DNA of 64,000 bases, taken from Bacillota bacterium. GTDB lineage: Bacteria; Bacillota; Clostridia; Lachnospirales; Lachnospiraceae. The stretch lies in assembly GCA_023415635.1 (NCBI GenBank), contig JAEZJV010000051.1, positions 1 to 64,000 of the forward strand. The letters run 5' to 3'. Below are positions 1 to 7,811 of this stretch, piece after piece. The translations under genes were made by a program, and so were the position numbers. The notes under the pieces were generated by a model. The model saw only the letters and a list, made by a program, of their open reading frames with translations. It had not been told where the DNA came from and did not search any database. Position 1 is the stretch's first letter, and each line of letters starts with the position of its first letter.

Positions 1-32
1 GATACTATGTATATTGAAAGGAGTTACAAAAC

Positions 33-725
33 ATGATTTATTCACATGAAGTTCAAATGATGTGTCCGGTAACACAGGGTGTTCATCATGGCGCAGCGCC
101 GATCCCGGAAGAAGCAAAATGGGTAAAGGCGAAGGAAGTAAAGGATATTTCCGGCTTAACTCATGGTGTAGGCTGGTGCGCACCTCAACAGGGTACTTGT
201 AAATTGACTCTGAATGTAAAAGACGGCGTAATTCAGGAAGCTCTGGTTGAGACGATCGGCTGCTCCGGTATGACTCATTCTGCAGCAATGGCTTCTGAGA
301 TTCTTCCCGGTTTAACTATTTTAGAGGCTTTAAATACTGACTTGGTTTGCGACGCTATCAATACAGCGATGAGAGAATTATTCTTACAGATCGTATATGG
401 TAGAACACAGAGTGCCTTTTCCGAGGATGGACTTCCGATTGGTGCGGGTCTTGAGGATTTAGGAAAGGGTCTTAGAAGTATGGTTGGTACTATGTATGGT
501 ACTCTTGCTAAAGGTCCCCGCTATCTTGAGATGACTGATGGTTATGTAACCGGAATTGCTTTGGATGAAAATAATGAAATTATCGGTTACCAATTCGTTA
601 ATTTCGGCAAGATGATGGACTTCATCAAGAAGGGTGAAGATGCTAATACAGCATACGAAAAATCCAAAGGTCAATATGGTCGCGTAGCTGATGCGGTTAA
701 GATCATTGATCCGAGACACGAATAG
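33..725 (+). CDS. NifU-like iron-sulfur scaffold-type protein
   Basis: A 230-residue protein with a NifU/IscU N-terminal-like core. The segment after residue 70 (ETIGCSGMTHSAAMASEIL, then a PGLTILEAL-like stretch) matches the family pattern of a cysteine followed by an Ala/Ser-rich helix and a G-x-T-x-x-E-A-L turn. Further cysteines lie in GWCAPQQGTC near residues 48-55 and could hold a cluster or metal. The family passes Fe-S clusters to other proteins, but this version sits beside a GGGtGRT protein rather than iscS, so its client is unknown. The start follows GAAAGGAG by about 10 bases. It lies 18 bases before the next gene and is very likely cotranscribed with it. The family call is fairly sure; the function is inferred. 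Confidence 0.75.
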   Translation: MIYSHEVQMMCPVTQGVHHGAAPIPEEAKWVKAKEVKDISGLTHGVGWCAPQQGTCKLTLNVKDGVIQEALVETIGCSGMTHSAAMASEILPGLTILEALNTDLVCDAINTAMRELFLQIVYGRTQSAFSEDGLPIGAGLEDLGKGLRSMVGTMYGTLAKGPRYLEMTDGYVTGIALDENNEIIGYQFVNFGKMMDFIKKGEDANTAYEKSKGQYGRVADAVKIIDPRHE

Positions 726-743
726 TAAAGGAGGATACATACA

Positions 744-1754
744 ATGGCTTTATTTGAATCATACGATAGAAGAATAAATCAAATCAATGCTGCGCTGAAT
801 AGCTACGGTATTGCTTCCATCGAAGAGGCAGAGAAGATTACAAAGGATGCTGGCCTCGACGTATACAATATGATTAAGGGGATTCAACCCATTTGCTTCG
901 AGAACGCATGCTGGGCTTACACAGTAGGTGCAGCCATCGCAATTAAAAAAGGCGCTAAGAGAGCTGCTGATGCAGCAGCTGCAATCGGAGAAGGCTTACA
1001 GTCCTTCTGTATTCCAGGATCTGTTGCGGATCAGAGAAAGGTTGGTCTCGGCCATGGTAACCTTGGTAAGATGTTACTGGAAGAGTCTACTGAATGCTTC
1101 TGTTTCTTAGCTGGTCATGAGTCCTTTGCAGCAGCAGAGGGTGCGATCGGTATCGCTCAGTCCGCTAATAAGGTTAGACAAAAGCCCTTAAGAGTAATCT
1201 TAAACGGTCTTGGTAAGGATGCAGCTCAGATTATCTCCCGTATCAACGGCTTTACCCATGTTGAGACAGAGATGGATTACTACACAGGAGAGGTGAAAGA
1301 AGTTTCCCGTAAAGCTTACTCCAAGGGTGTTAGAGCAGCGGTTAACTGTTACGGTGCAAATGATGTAACAGAAGGTGTTGCAATCATGCACAAGGAAGGT
1401 GTTGACGTTTCCATCACAGGTAACTCCACCAACCCGACCAGATTCCAACATCCGGTAGCAGGCACCTATAAGAAGGAATGTGTAGATCTAGGTAAGAAGT
1501 ACTTCTCCGTAGCTTCCGGCGGCGGCACAGGAAGAACCCTTCATCCCGATAACATGGCAGCAGGTCCTGCTTCCTACGGTATGACAGATACCATGGGAAG
1601 AATGCACTCCGATGCACAGTTCGCAGGCTCCTCCTCCGTTCCGGCTCACGTTGAGATGATGGGTCTGATCGGCGCAGGTAACAACCCGATGGTAGGTATG
1701 ACTGTTGCTGTAGCAGTTTCGATTCAGGAAGCAGCTGAGGCAGGCAAATTCTAA
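744..1754 (+). CDS. GGGtGRT family protein
   Basis: A 336-residue protein carrying the motif that names its family, GGGTGRT, near residue 257. The family is widespread in anaerobic bacteria and archaea and has no assigned reaction. It is rich in Gly/Ala and has several cysteines (CFENACW near residue 52, ECFCF near residue 118). No signal peptide or membrane segment is visible. Its start follows AAAGGAGG by 9 bases. It is the second gene of a pair with the NifU-like protein, a partnership that suggests an Fe-S or redox role; that is inference. A terminator follows at 1879. The base composition is slightly higher in GC than nearby DNA, as expected of a well-expressed gene. Confidence 0.85.
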   Translation: MALFESYDRRINQINAALNSYGIASIEEAEKITKDAGLDVYNMIKGIQPICFENACWAYTVGAAIAIKKGAKRAADAAAAIGEGLQSFCIPGSVADQRKVGLGHGNLGKMLLEESTECFCFLAGHESFAAAEGAIGIAQSANKVRQKPLRVILNGLGKDAAQIISRINGFTHVETEMDYYTGEVKEVSRKAYSKGVRAAVNCYGANDVTEGVAIMHKEGVDVSITGNSTNPTRFQHPVAGTYKKECVDLGKKYFSVASGGGTGRTLHPDNMAAGPASYGMTDTMGRMHSDAQFAGSSSVPAHVEMMGLIGAGNNPMVGMTVAVAVSIQEAAEAGKF

Positions 1755-1878
1755 GAAGCAGGTAGTTTTTAAAGAAATCCACCATCTCACTCAGATACAA
1801 GCTAAATTATACCTTAAGTATCGAAAAGCGATAATAGAATAGAATAGGTCAGAGTATAATCATGACCAGTTATAAAGT

Positions 1879-1907
1879 AAAGGAGGGTTATCCCTCCTTT
1901 ATTTTAT
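1879..1907 (+). terminator. Rho-independent terminator after the GGGtGRT gene
   Basis: A perfect 9-bp stem (AAAGGAGGG / CCCTCCTTT, loop TTAT) is followed by ATTTTAT. It ends the NifU-like/GGGtGRT transcript. Confidence 0.85.
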
Positions 1908-2081
1908 AATATCAAAAATGAATATAGTAAAGCCGATTCTTGTGCAGGAGAAGGCAGATTTCAACCAGATTGAGTGCCTTTTCACAGGAGATCATTCTGC
2001 ACCGGCAGTTATTTCACGTAATGATATTTATATTAAATGCTGCCACATAACTCATTTCAATGGCTGGGACCTGCCTGTTAA

Positions 2082-2216
2082 AGTAGTATTACCTTCGGAC
2101 GTGAAATATTTATCTCACCTATCAACGGTGTCATTGCTTCTGTTCTTTATATTACGATTGGCTTAGGAATTAGAGCGTATAGAATAAAGCAGGCAAAAGA
2201 TATTCCTGTAGATTAG
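2082..2216 (+). pseudogene. Remnant of a membrane transporter C-terminus
   Basis: An open frame without a start encodes about 44 residues ending in a hydrophobic helix (PINGVIASVLYITIGLGI) and a charged tail (RAYRIKQAKDIPVD) before TAG. This looks like the last transmembrane helix and cytoplasmic tail of a permease whose body is gone. Just upstream, in another frame, an 82-codon ORF at 1918-2166 starts with ATG but has no ribosome site and no recognisable domain. I read 1910-2220 as decayed DNA. The family of the lost transporter cannot be named. Confidence 0.3.
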
Positions 2217-2240
2217 ATTAGTGAGTCAAATAAATATTGA

Positions 2241-2269
2241 TTGACAAATAGATAACAAGTCATTACAAT
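2241..2269 (+). promoter_or_regulatory. Promoter of the MFS gene
   Basis: TTGACA at 2241-2246 and TACAAT at 2264-2269 with a 17-bp spacer. The -10 box overlaps the upstream in-frame TTG, so translation must start further down, at 2314 or 2323. Confidence 0.75.
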
Positions 2270-2322
2270 TGTCCTTATTCTTTAAATGGGAACAATATTG
2301 CATAAGAAAAGAGATGATTTTA

Positions 2323-3579
2323 ATGAAGCTAAGGATGGCAGATACCTACCGCGGACTTCCAAAAAACATGTATATCATGTTCGGGGCTACGATTATCAAT
2401 CGATTTGGTGATTTTGTCATGCCCTTTTTAACAATGTATCTGACCTTAAAGATCGGTCTTTCTGTTGAAATAACGGGGGTAATAGTTACAATTTCAATGC
2501 TGATTGGTATACCTTCCTCCTTTCTGGGAGGAAAGTACGCGGATGAAATCGGAAGAAAGAGGACTTACCTGATTGCACAAAGCTGTGCTGCACTGTGCCT
2601 GATTCCCTGTGCGTTTGCCAAGAACTCCGTATTTATCGTCGTGATGCTTCTGGTTTCCACTATGTTTCAAGGTGCTGTCAGACCTGCTATGAATGCTATC
2701 ATTATGGATATGCTGCCGCCGGAGAAGAGACAGCAGGGCTTTTCTCTTCAGTATCTGGGAATCAATATAGGGGTAGCTTTGGGGCCGATTGTAGCAGGTT
2801 TCCTGTTCTACAATTTCTTACCTCTGCTTTTTATCGGAGATGCTTTAACCTCCTTCGTCGCTTTAATTCTGATCGGTAAATATGTGAAGGAGCTAAAACC
2901 GGAGGAAATGAAGAAGACGGTATATACCCATCAGGAGAAGGAGGAGAAGGGGAACACCTTAGATGCCTTAATTAAGCGTCCTCATATTGTATTCTTTCTT
3001 TTGGCTTACATCATTTATTCCTTTGTTTATACTCAGCATAGATTTTCGCTTCCCTTGACTACGGATGCGGTTTTTGGTGAGAGCGGTGCGGGTAAATTCG
3101 GCGTATTAATGAGTATTAACGCTTTTACGGTACTGTTCCTGACTGTGGGAGTCACAGCTGTTACAAAACGATTTAAGCCATTGACTAATATCATAATAGC
3201 AGGATTTTTCTATGCGGTGGGCTTCGGAATGCTGGGGATGGTGGACAGCTATCTGCTGTTTATCCTATCGACGGTTATCTGGACAATCGGAGAAATTCTC
3301 GTGGTTACGAATTTCGGAGTTTACATGGCAAATTACAGTCCCAGTAATTTTAGAGCACGCTTTAATGCAATCGGTTCTCTGAGCTGGTCTGTCGGTGGTG
3401 CTCTGGGAACCTCAATCGCAGGGAAATTCATTCAAGAGACTGGATTACAATATATCTGGCTTTTGACCTTTATCCTATCTGTCTGTGGTATGATCTGTAT
3501 GTATAGTATCTATATAATAAACAGAAAAAAGTATCCTTCAAAAGCAGAGGAGCCTACGGGTAGGGAAGAGGTGGCTTAA
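2323..3579 (+). CDS. MFS transporter, drug-exporter type
   Basis: A 418-residue major facilitator protein with about 12 predicted membrane helices. The loop between helices 2 and 3 carries the MFS signature, seen as GGKYADEIGRKR. The helix before the middle loop and the long charged loop (KELKPEEMKKTVYTHQEKEEKGN) separate the two halves. It most resembles multidrug/MDR-type exporters of Firmicutes; the substrate is unknown. ATGs at 2314, 2323 and 2335 are all in frame. I chose 2323 because AGAAAAGAG lies 9 bases ahead; 2314 is too close to it. It is monocistronic, with its own promoter at 2241. No clear terminator directly follows. Confidence 0.8.
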   Translation: MKLRMADTYRGLPKNMYIMFGATIINRFGDFVMPFLTMYLTLKIGLSVEITGVIVTISMLIGIPSSFLGGKYADEIGRKRTYLIAQSCAALCLIPCAFAKNSVFIVVMLLVSTMFQGAVRPAMNAIIMDMLPPEKRQQGFSLQYLGINIGVALGPIVAGFLFYNFLPLLFIGDALTSFVALILIGKYVKELKPEEMKKTVYTHQEKEEKGNTLDALIKRPHIVFFLLAYIIYSFVYTQHRFSLPLTTDAVFGESGAGKFGVLMSINAFTVLFLTVGVTAVTKRFKPLTNIIIAGFFYAVGFGMLGMVDSYLLFILSTVIWTIGEILVVTNFGVYMANYSPSNFRARFNAIGSLSWSVGGALGTSIAGKFIQETGLQYIWLLTFILSVCGMICMYSIYIINRKKYPSKAEEPTGREEVA

Positions 3580-3712
3580 TCGCTTCCAATAGTAGCATAC
3601 AATCGATAGCTTTATAAGATAACTGGGCAGGGCTACCTAATTGTAGACCTACACCAATATAGATGAACTATTAGCTGACAATGCCTATCTATAGGCTGAA
3701 AGCTTTCAGAGC

Positions 3713-3889
3713 TTATTTTGAGGCTTTCGCCAGTTGCTCGTCCTTGTCAGCATCTTTAACAATAGCTTCGAGGACATTAATAAGATCATGAATGCTATAT
3801 AGTTCAACATCGCGTTCTAATATAGTGTTTTTTAAATCAATGGAAAGTGTTTCAAACTGATCCCTAATTGCGGGAGCCACATACGACAT
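3713..3889 (-). CDS. Small conserved-looking protein, 58 residues
   Basis: A minus-strand frame begins MSYVAPAIRDQF and runs 58 residues to TAA. It follows an AAAGGG ribosome site 7 bases upstream of ATG. The product is acidic, mostly helical and has no cysteine, signal or membrane helix. The middle (LSIDLKNTILERDVELYSIH) looks like an amphipathic helix. Codon use resembles its neighbours. I recall similar short proteins in Lachnospiraceae but know no function. It lies alone between the MFS gene and hsp20, transcribed leftwards. Confidence 0.65.
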   Translation of the reverse strand: MSYVAPAIRDQFETLSIDLKNTILERDVELYSIHDLINVLEAIVKDADKDEQLAKASK

Positions 3890-4027
3890 ACTATCACCCT
3901 TTCTGTCTTACATTTGTATAAGGTGCTCACATTAGAAACAGCATTATATTCTTATAACATGCATGCTTTAAATAAATAAAGAGCAAGTGAATTACACCCA
4001 CAGCACTTTTAAATTTATTAAGTAGGA

Positions 4028-4068
4028 GAGGCTTACAATATGCTGGATAGCACATTGTAAGCTTCTTT
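4028..4068 (+). terminator. Hairpin, possible terminator
   Basis: A 12-bp stem pairs 4028-4039 with 4053-4064, with one G-T pair and an inner TGCT/AGCA stem. TTTCTG follows. No plus-strand gene lies directly upstream, so it may end read-through from the MFS gene or protect the small gene at 3713-3889. Confidence 0.45.
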
Positions 4069-4172
4069 CTGTATAGTCTTTCCTAAAGAATTAATACTAT
4101 GTATCGGCTTCTTATATAGTCAATATCCAATGTAATTTATAGAAAATTTATAAAAAATTTATAAAAAATATA

Positions 4173-4201
4173 TTGATTACATGTTCTATATGTTGTATAA
4201 C
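4173..4201 (+). promoter_or_regulatory. Promoter of hsp20 with structured leader
   Basis: TTGATT at 4173-4178 and TATAAC at 4196-4201, 17 bp apart, preceded by an A/T-rich UP-like tract of repeated AATTTATAAAA. The roughly 95-nt leader holds two hairpins: ATGCATCC/GGATGCAT (4222-4229 with 4239-4246) and CATCT/AGATG (4251-4267). I found no CtsR or HrcA (CIRCE) box. Confidence 0.55.
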
Positions 4202-4304
4202 ATATATTGCAAGGAAGTTAAATGCATCCTCAAAAAACGGATGCATGGGACATCTCAAATCAAGATGCTTAATAAAAAATAAAATATAAGAAGGAGTGGT
4301 TATT

Positions 4305-4718
4305 ATGTTAAGACCAGCAATTTTTGAACCGACAGGACCTTTATTCTTTGACAGAGTATTTCATGACTTCTTTGGAGATGGTATTAACCATTTTGATAAT
4401 TTCAACACTGATGTCATTGACAAGGGTGACAGTTATGTATTACAGGCTGAACTACCGGGCTTTGACAAGGAAGAGATCAAGGTGGATTTAGACAAGGATA
4501 CGTTGACAATTTCTGCAACACATAAGGAAGAGAAGAAGGAGAACAGGCACAATTATATCAGACAGGAGAGACGTTATAACTCCTATTGCAGAAGCTTCCA
4601 TATTCCGGGGATTAAGAAAGAGAATATTTCCGCACAATATAACAACGGTGTGCTGGAGATTTCACTTCCGAAGGAGAACCTTGTAGTAGAAGAAACAAAG
4701 AGAATTGAAGTCAAATAA
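4305..4718 (+). CDS. Small heat-shock protein, Hsp20/alpha-crystallin family
   Basis: A 137-residue ATP-independent chaperone that holds unfolding proteins in the cytosol. The N-terminus is Phe-rich (FFDRVFHDFFGDGINHF), typical of the substrate-binding arm. Residues about 30-125 form the alpha-crystallin domain with the AELPGFDKEEIKVDL strand pair and the conserved NGVLEISLPK motif. The C-terminal anchor is weak. ATG at 4305 follows AAGGAG by 8 bases; the GTG at 4296 lies inside the ribosome site and is rejected. It has its own promoter and strong terminator, so it is a single-gene unit. Regulation by heat is expected of the family but no repressor site is visible. Confidence 0.93.
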   Translation: MLRPAIFEPTGPLFFDRVFHDFFGDGINHFDNFNTDVIDKGDSYVLQAELPGFDKEEIKVDLDKDTLTISATHKEEKKENRHNYIRQERRYNSYCRSFHIPGIKKENISAQYNNGVLEISLPKENLVVEETKRIEVK

Positions 4719-4748
4719 GGTATGCCCTAGCGACGGATAAATAATCAG

Positions 4749-4797
4749 AAGCCGGATGAAAACCAAGTATCTGTTTGGTTTTCATCCGGCTTATCAT
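4749..4797. terminator. Strong bidirectional terminator
   Basis: Perfect 18-bp arms, 4749-4766 and 4775-4792, loop of 8 bases, between convergent hsp20 and the isomerase gene. T-rich sequence follows on the plus side and A-rich sequence precedes it, so it may serve both. Confidence 0.85.
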
Positions 4798-4811
4798 TTG
4801 TTACTTATTCT

Positions 4812-6290
4812 TTATACAAAAGGGTTTTCAGTCTTATAGAGCATTCCCTTCGGCTGATTAAAGCCAATGTCCGTAACACCAAGGTAACGGAATACGTCGA
4901 ACAGGGATTTTCCGAAGTGACCGAAGGCAACTGCTCCGTGATGAGGATAATTCTTCTCGATTAATACGTGACGATAGAAACGACCCATCTCGGAGATAGC
5001 AAATACACCGATTGCACCAAAGGAACGAGTTGCTACGGGAAGTACTTCTCCCTCTGCAATATATGCCTTAAGCTGTGCATCTGCAGTACTCTGAAGACGA
5101 TAGAAGGTTATTTTTCCGGGGATGATATCGCCCTCCAGGGTTCCTCGGGTGATATTCGGTTCCTGATCCGGTTCCAATGCTCTTGCCATGATCTTCTGAT
5201 TCTTCATGGAGGATTTGCCAAGCTTACAGATTGCAGTATTACCACAGTGGAAGCCCATGAAGGTATCTGTATGCTCATAATTGAACTTACCCTTAATTTC
5301 GTCAGCATATATATCAGCAGGTACCGTATTATTGATATCCAGCAGAGTCACAGCATCTTCGCTTATGCAGGAGCCTATATACTCACTTAAAGCACCATAG
5401 ATATCAACCTCACAAGCAACCGGGAAGCCCTTTGCTGTTAGACGGCTGTTGACGTAGCAGGGAACAAAACCGAATTGTGTCTGGAAGGAAGGCCAACATT
5501 TATTTGCAAAGGCAACAAATTTTCTGGCACCTTTATGCTCCTCTGCCCAGTCCAGCAGGGTGATTTCATATTGAGCAAGCTTAGGAAGGATACCGGGCAT
5601 CTTATTACCTTCTCCCAGTTCCTGCTCCATGCTCTTGATTACACCAGGAATACGGGGATCATTTGCATGTGCATTGAAGGCTGCGAATAAATCCAGCTCG
5701 GAATTCTCTTCAATCTCAACACCGACATTATATAGCTGCTTGATAGGAGCGTTGCAGGCAAGAAAGTCCTGCGGACGCGGACCAAAGGAGATAATCTTTA
5801 AATTGTTTAAACCAATCACTGCTCTTGCAGAAGGAACAAATTCACCGATCATATCAGCGATCTGATCGGGAGTACCTACTGGGTATTCAGGAATAAAAGC
5901 TCTAATTCCTCTCAGTTTCAGATTGTAGCTGGCATTCAGCATACCGCAATAAGCATCACCTCTGCCGTCAAGCAGATTATCGCCGCTTTCCTCTGCCGCA
6001 GCAACGAATAAGGTAGGGCCGTCAAAATATTTAGCAAGCAGCGTCTCTGAGGTCTCCGGTCCAAAATTTCCGAGATATACAACCAGAGCATTACACCCGG
6101 CATCCTTAACCTCCTCCAATGCCTTCTGCATATGTATTTCGTTTTCCACCGTGGTAGGGCACTCATAGATTGCTCCGTATCTCTTTTCATAAGAAGCAAC
6201 AACAGCCTTTCTTCTGCTTATGGATAACTCCATCGGGAAGCAATCTCTGCTTACGGCAATAATACCTAATTTTACCTTAGGAATGTTCAT
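4812..6290 (-). CDS. L-fucose/L-arabinose isomerase family protein
   Basis: A 492-residue protein of the FucI-like sugar isomerase family, about 100 residues shorter than E. coli FucI. Such enzymes interconvert aldose and ketose using a divalent metal. Candidate metal ligands are the Glu of ACEVDIYGA and the Asp of TLLDINN, with His in HHGAVAFGHFG near the C-terminus. The N-terminal Rossmann-like part begins KVKLGIIAVSRDCFPMELS. No signal peptide is present. The start follows AAAGGAGG. It is not beside a kinase, aldolase or transporter, so the sugar cannot be assigned. It is transcribed from its own promoter at 6376-6404, which an inverted repeat overlaps. The family call is sure; the substrate is open. 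Confidence 0.85.
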   Translation of the reverse strand: MNIPKVKLGIIAVSRDCFPMELSISRRKAVVASYEKRYGAIYECPTTVENEIHMQKALEEVKDAGCNALVVYLGNFGPETSETLLAKYFDGPTLFVAAAEESGDNLLDGRGDAYCGMLNASYNLKLRGIRAFIPEYPVGTPDQIADMIGEFVPSARAVIGLNNLKIISFGPRPQDFLACNAPIKQLYNVGVEIEENSELDLFAAFNAHANDPRIPGVIKSMEQELGEGNKMPGILPKLAQYEITLLDWAEEHKGARKFVAFANKCWPSFQTQFGFVPCYVNSRLTAKGFPVACEVDIYGALSEYIGSCISEDAVTLLDINNTVPADIYADEIKGKFNYEHTDTFMGFHCGNTAICKLGKSSMKNQKIMARALEPDQEPNITRGTLEGDIIPGKITFYRLQSTADAQLKAYIAEGEVLPVATRSFGAIGVFAISEMGRFYRHVLIEKNYPHHGAVAFGHFGKSLFDVFRYLGVTDIGFNQPKGMLYKTENPFV

Positions 6291-6375
6291 ACAAAATCCT
6301 CCTTTATTAATTATATGCTCATGTAACCTGGATCAGGAGAAGGATCTCCCGAGGCTGGTACATACTCTATAAAGT

Positions 6376-6415
6376 ATTATATTGTATCACATTAATTTAG
6401 TCAATAAATCAATGT
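6376..6415 (-). promoter_or_regulatory. Isomerase promoter overlapped by an inverted repeat
   Basis: On the minus strand TTGACT (6404-6399) and TATAAT (6381-6376) are 17 bp apart. An 11-bp inverted repeat with one mismatch (6389-6399 ACATTAATTTA with 6405-6415 TAAATCAATGT) covers the -35 box, as an operator would. Confidence 0.6.
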
Positions 6416-6588
6416 ATTAATAGAAAAATTGACGAAAACATATAATATAGTAATTAGTATGTTGCCGATGGGAACAGAATAATAAATCTATTGAATAAGA
6501 TTTCAATGTATGCTAGGATGTTTTTAACAGTATCTGCAGGATATGGGAATAATCCTAGCAGGCAAAATAATGATGAAGGGGATATAAC

Positions 6589-7191
6589 ATGGAAGAGAAC
6601 AATAATTCTATCAATAATTCAGATAATGGCAACAATGAAAAGCAGCCGTTCGGTTCTGATGCACCTGTAGTGGATAATGGTCAGGCACAGAGCGAGCATA
6701 CCGGATATGAACAGCCCGGGTATCAACAACCGCAGCCGCAGAATAACCAAGGGCAATACGGACAGCCGGGATACCCGCAGAATTACTCCCAAAATCAGCA
6801 GTATAATCAGAACCCATATGGTTACAATCCAAACAATCAAAATCCATATGGTCAAAATCCATATCAGTATCAGGAGCCAAAGGGTAGTAATGCTATGGCG
6901 GTTGCTTCCCTGGTATGCAGTATCGTAAGCTTACTGTTAAGTTGCTGTTGGTTTATCTCACTACCATTGTCAATTGCAAGTATCGTTCTGGGAATCATAG
7001 TGCTGAATAAGAAGAAAGAGGGCAGAACCTTAGCTATTATCGGCATTATCATTGGCGCCGCTACAATTGTGATCTGTATCATCCTAGTTGCTTTTACTAC
7101 TTATGCGATGTACGGTAATAATGAATTCTCAAATTACTACAAAGAGTTTTATCAGGAGATCTATAATAATACGGAGTCTTCAATTTATTAA
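6589..7191 (+). CDS. DUF4190-type membrane protein with Gln/Asn/Pro/Tyr-rich head
   Basis: A 200-residue protein. Residues 1-98 are disordered and low-complexity, with repeated NPYGYN/NQNPYGQ-like units. Two hydrophobic segments follow (about 101-133 and 144-171), joined by a short basic loop (NKKKEGR) as in DUF4190. A short Tyr/Glu-rich tail ends it. The family has no known function; the layout suggests a membrane anchor with a soluble sticky arm. The start has GAAGGGG upstream. A perfect terminator follows. It is a single-gene unit. Confidence 0.75.
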   Translation: MEENNNSINNSDNGNNEKQPFGSDAPVVDNGQAQSEHTGYEQPGYQQPQPQNNQGQYGQPGYPQNYSQNQQYNQNPYGYNPNNQNPYGQNPYQYQEPKGSNAMAVASLVCSIVSLLLSCCWFISLPLSIASIVLGIIVLNKKKEGRTLAIIGIIIGAATIVICIILVAFTTYAMYGNNEFSNYYKEFYQEIYNNTESSIY

Positions 7192-7210
7192 CAAAGGCTT
7201 AATAAGTAGG

Positions 7211-7248
7211 GGCTGTAACGAACAAACTGTTCGTTACAGCCTTATTTT
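7211..7248 (+). terminator. Rho-independent terminator
   Basis: Perfect 13-bp stem, 7211-7223 with 7229-7241, loop AAACT, then TTATTTTA. It sits between the convergent DUF4190 and DUF2752 genes. Confidence 0.9.
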
Positions 7249-7256
7249 AATCTTTG

Positions 7257-7658
7257 CTAATGTAGTAATCCGGGAGACAGGATTGGGATGAAATTTCGAA
7301 GGAGTAAATAGAGGAACACGAAAATAATGAGGAGGATATATACCGAGAGCCTGCGAGGGAGAAGGCATCTGTGTCTTCCAAAACTGTAAGTAACGAGCTC
7401 TATATAGCCTACAATAGCAATGAGCAGCACAATAAAGGGGACGATATTATAACTTAAAGCTTCCAGAAGGTCACCATGAAGCAAAGCAGATAAGCTTCGG
7501 GTATTACCGCAGGCAGGGCAATAAAGGTGATAATAGGAGAATAGAAAGCAGGGAGGAAGAAGGGTTAAGAGTGAAAAAAAGTAATCCTTTAAGAGATAAA
7601 GGATAAGTAATATTACCGGTATTAATATGGAGAATAGTTTCCCGATGGACTTCTTCAT
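7257..7658 (-). CDS. DUF2752 membrane protein
   Basis: A 133-residue protein with three to four hydrophobic segments. It carries the DUF2752 hallmark: a Cys pair in CPACGNTRS followed by LLHGDLLEALSYN. The family is widespread and uncharacterised. The ATG at 7658 follows ATGGAGC with good spacing, so I prefer it to the ATG 18 bases upstream, which lacks a site. DUF2752 often accompanies proline/glycine-rich TM2 or DUF4190 proteins, and here it faces one across a shared terminator. Confidence 0.75.
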   Translation of the reverse strand: MKKSIGKLFSILIPVILLILYLLKDYFFSLLTLLPPCFLFSYYHLYCPACGNTRSLSALLHGDLLEALSYNIVPFIVLLIAIVGYIELVTYSFGRHRCLLPRRLSVYILLIIFVFLYLLLRNFIPILSPGLLH

Positions 7659-7730
7659 TGTGACTGCTCCATTCATTGAGATCTGAATTTCAAGGATTAT
7701 TATAGCACATTATTTTCGTCATGAAAATAC

Positions 7731-7759
7731 TTGTGATGGGATGGGGAATGAGATATAAT
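7731..7759 (+). promoter_or_regulatory. Promoter of the methionine operon
   Basis: TTGTGA at 7731-7736 and TATAAT at 7754-7759, 17-bp spacer. The leader of about 45 nt is too short for a SAM riboswitch, and no S-box motif is seen. Confidence 0.65.
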
Positions 7760-7811
7760 AAGTAACAAGTGCTTTAATGCGATAAAGTGGCAAATCAGTT
7801 ACAGGAGAGAA

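Noticed and set aside
1414..1800. Minus-strand frames opposite the GGGtGRT gene
   Set aside because: Arg/Ser/Leu-rich antisense translation with no start signal.
7692..7811. SAM riboswitch before the methionine operon
   Set aside because: Leader is about 45 nt and no S-box sequence is found.
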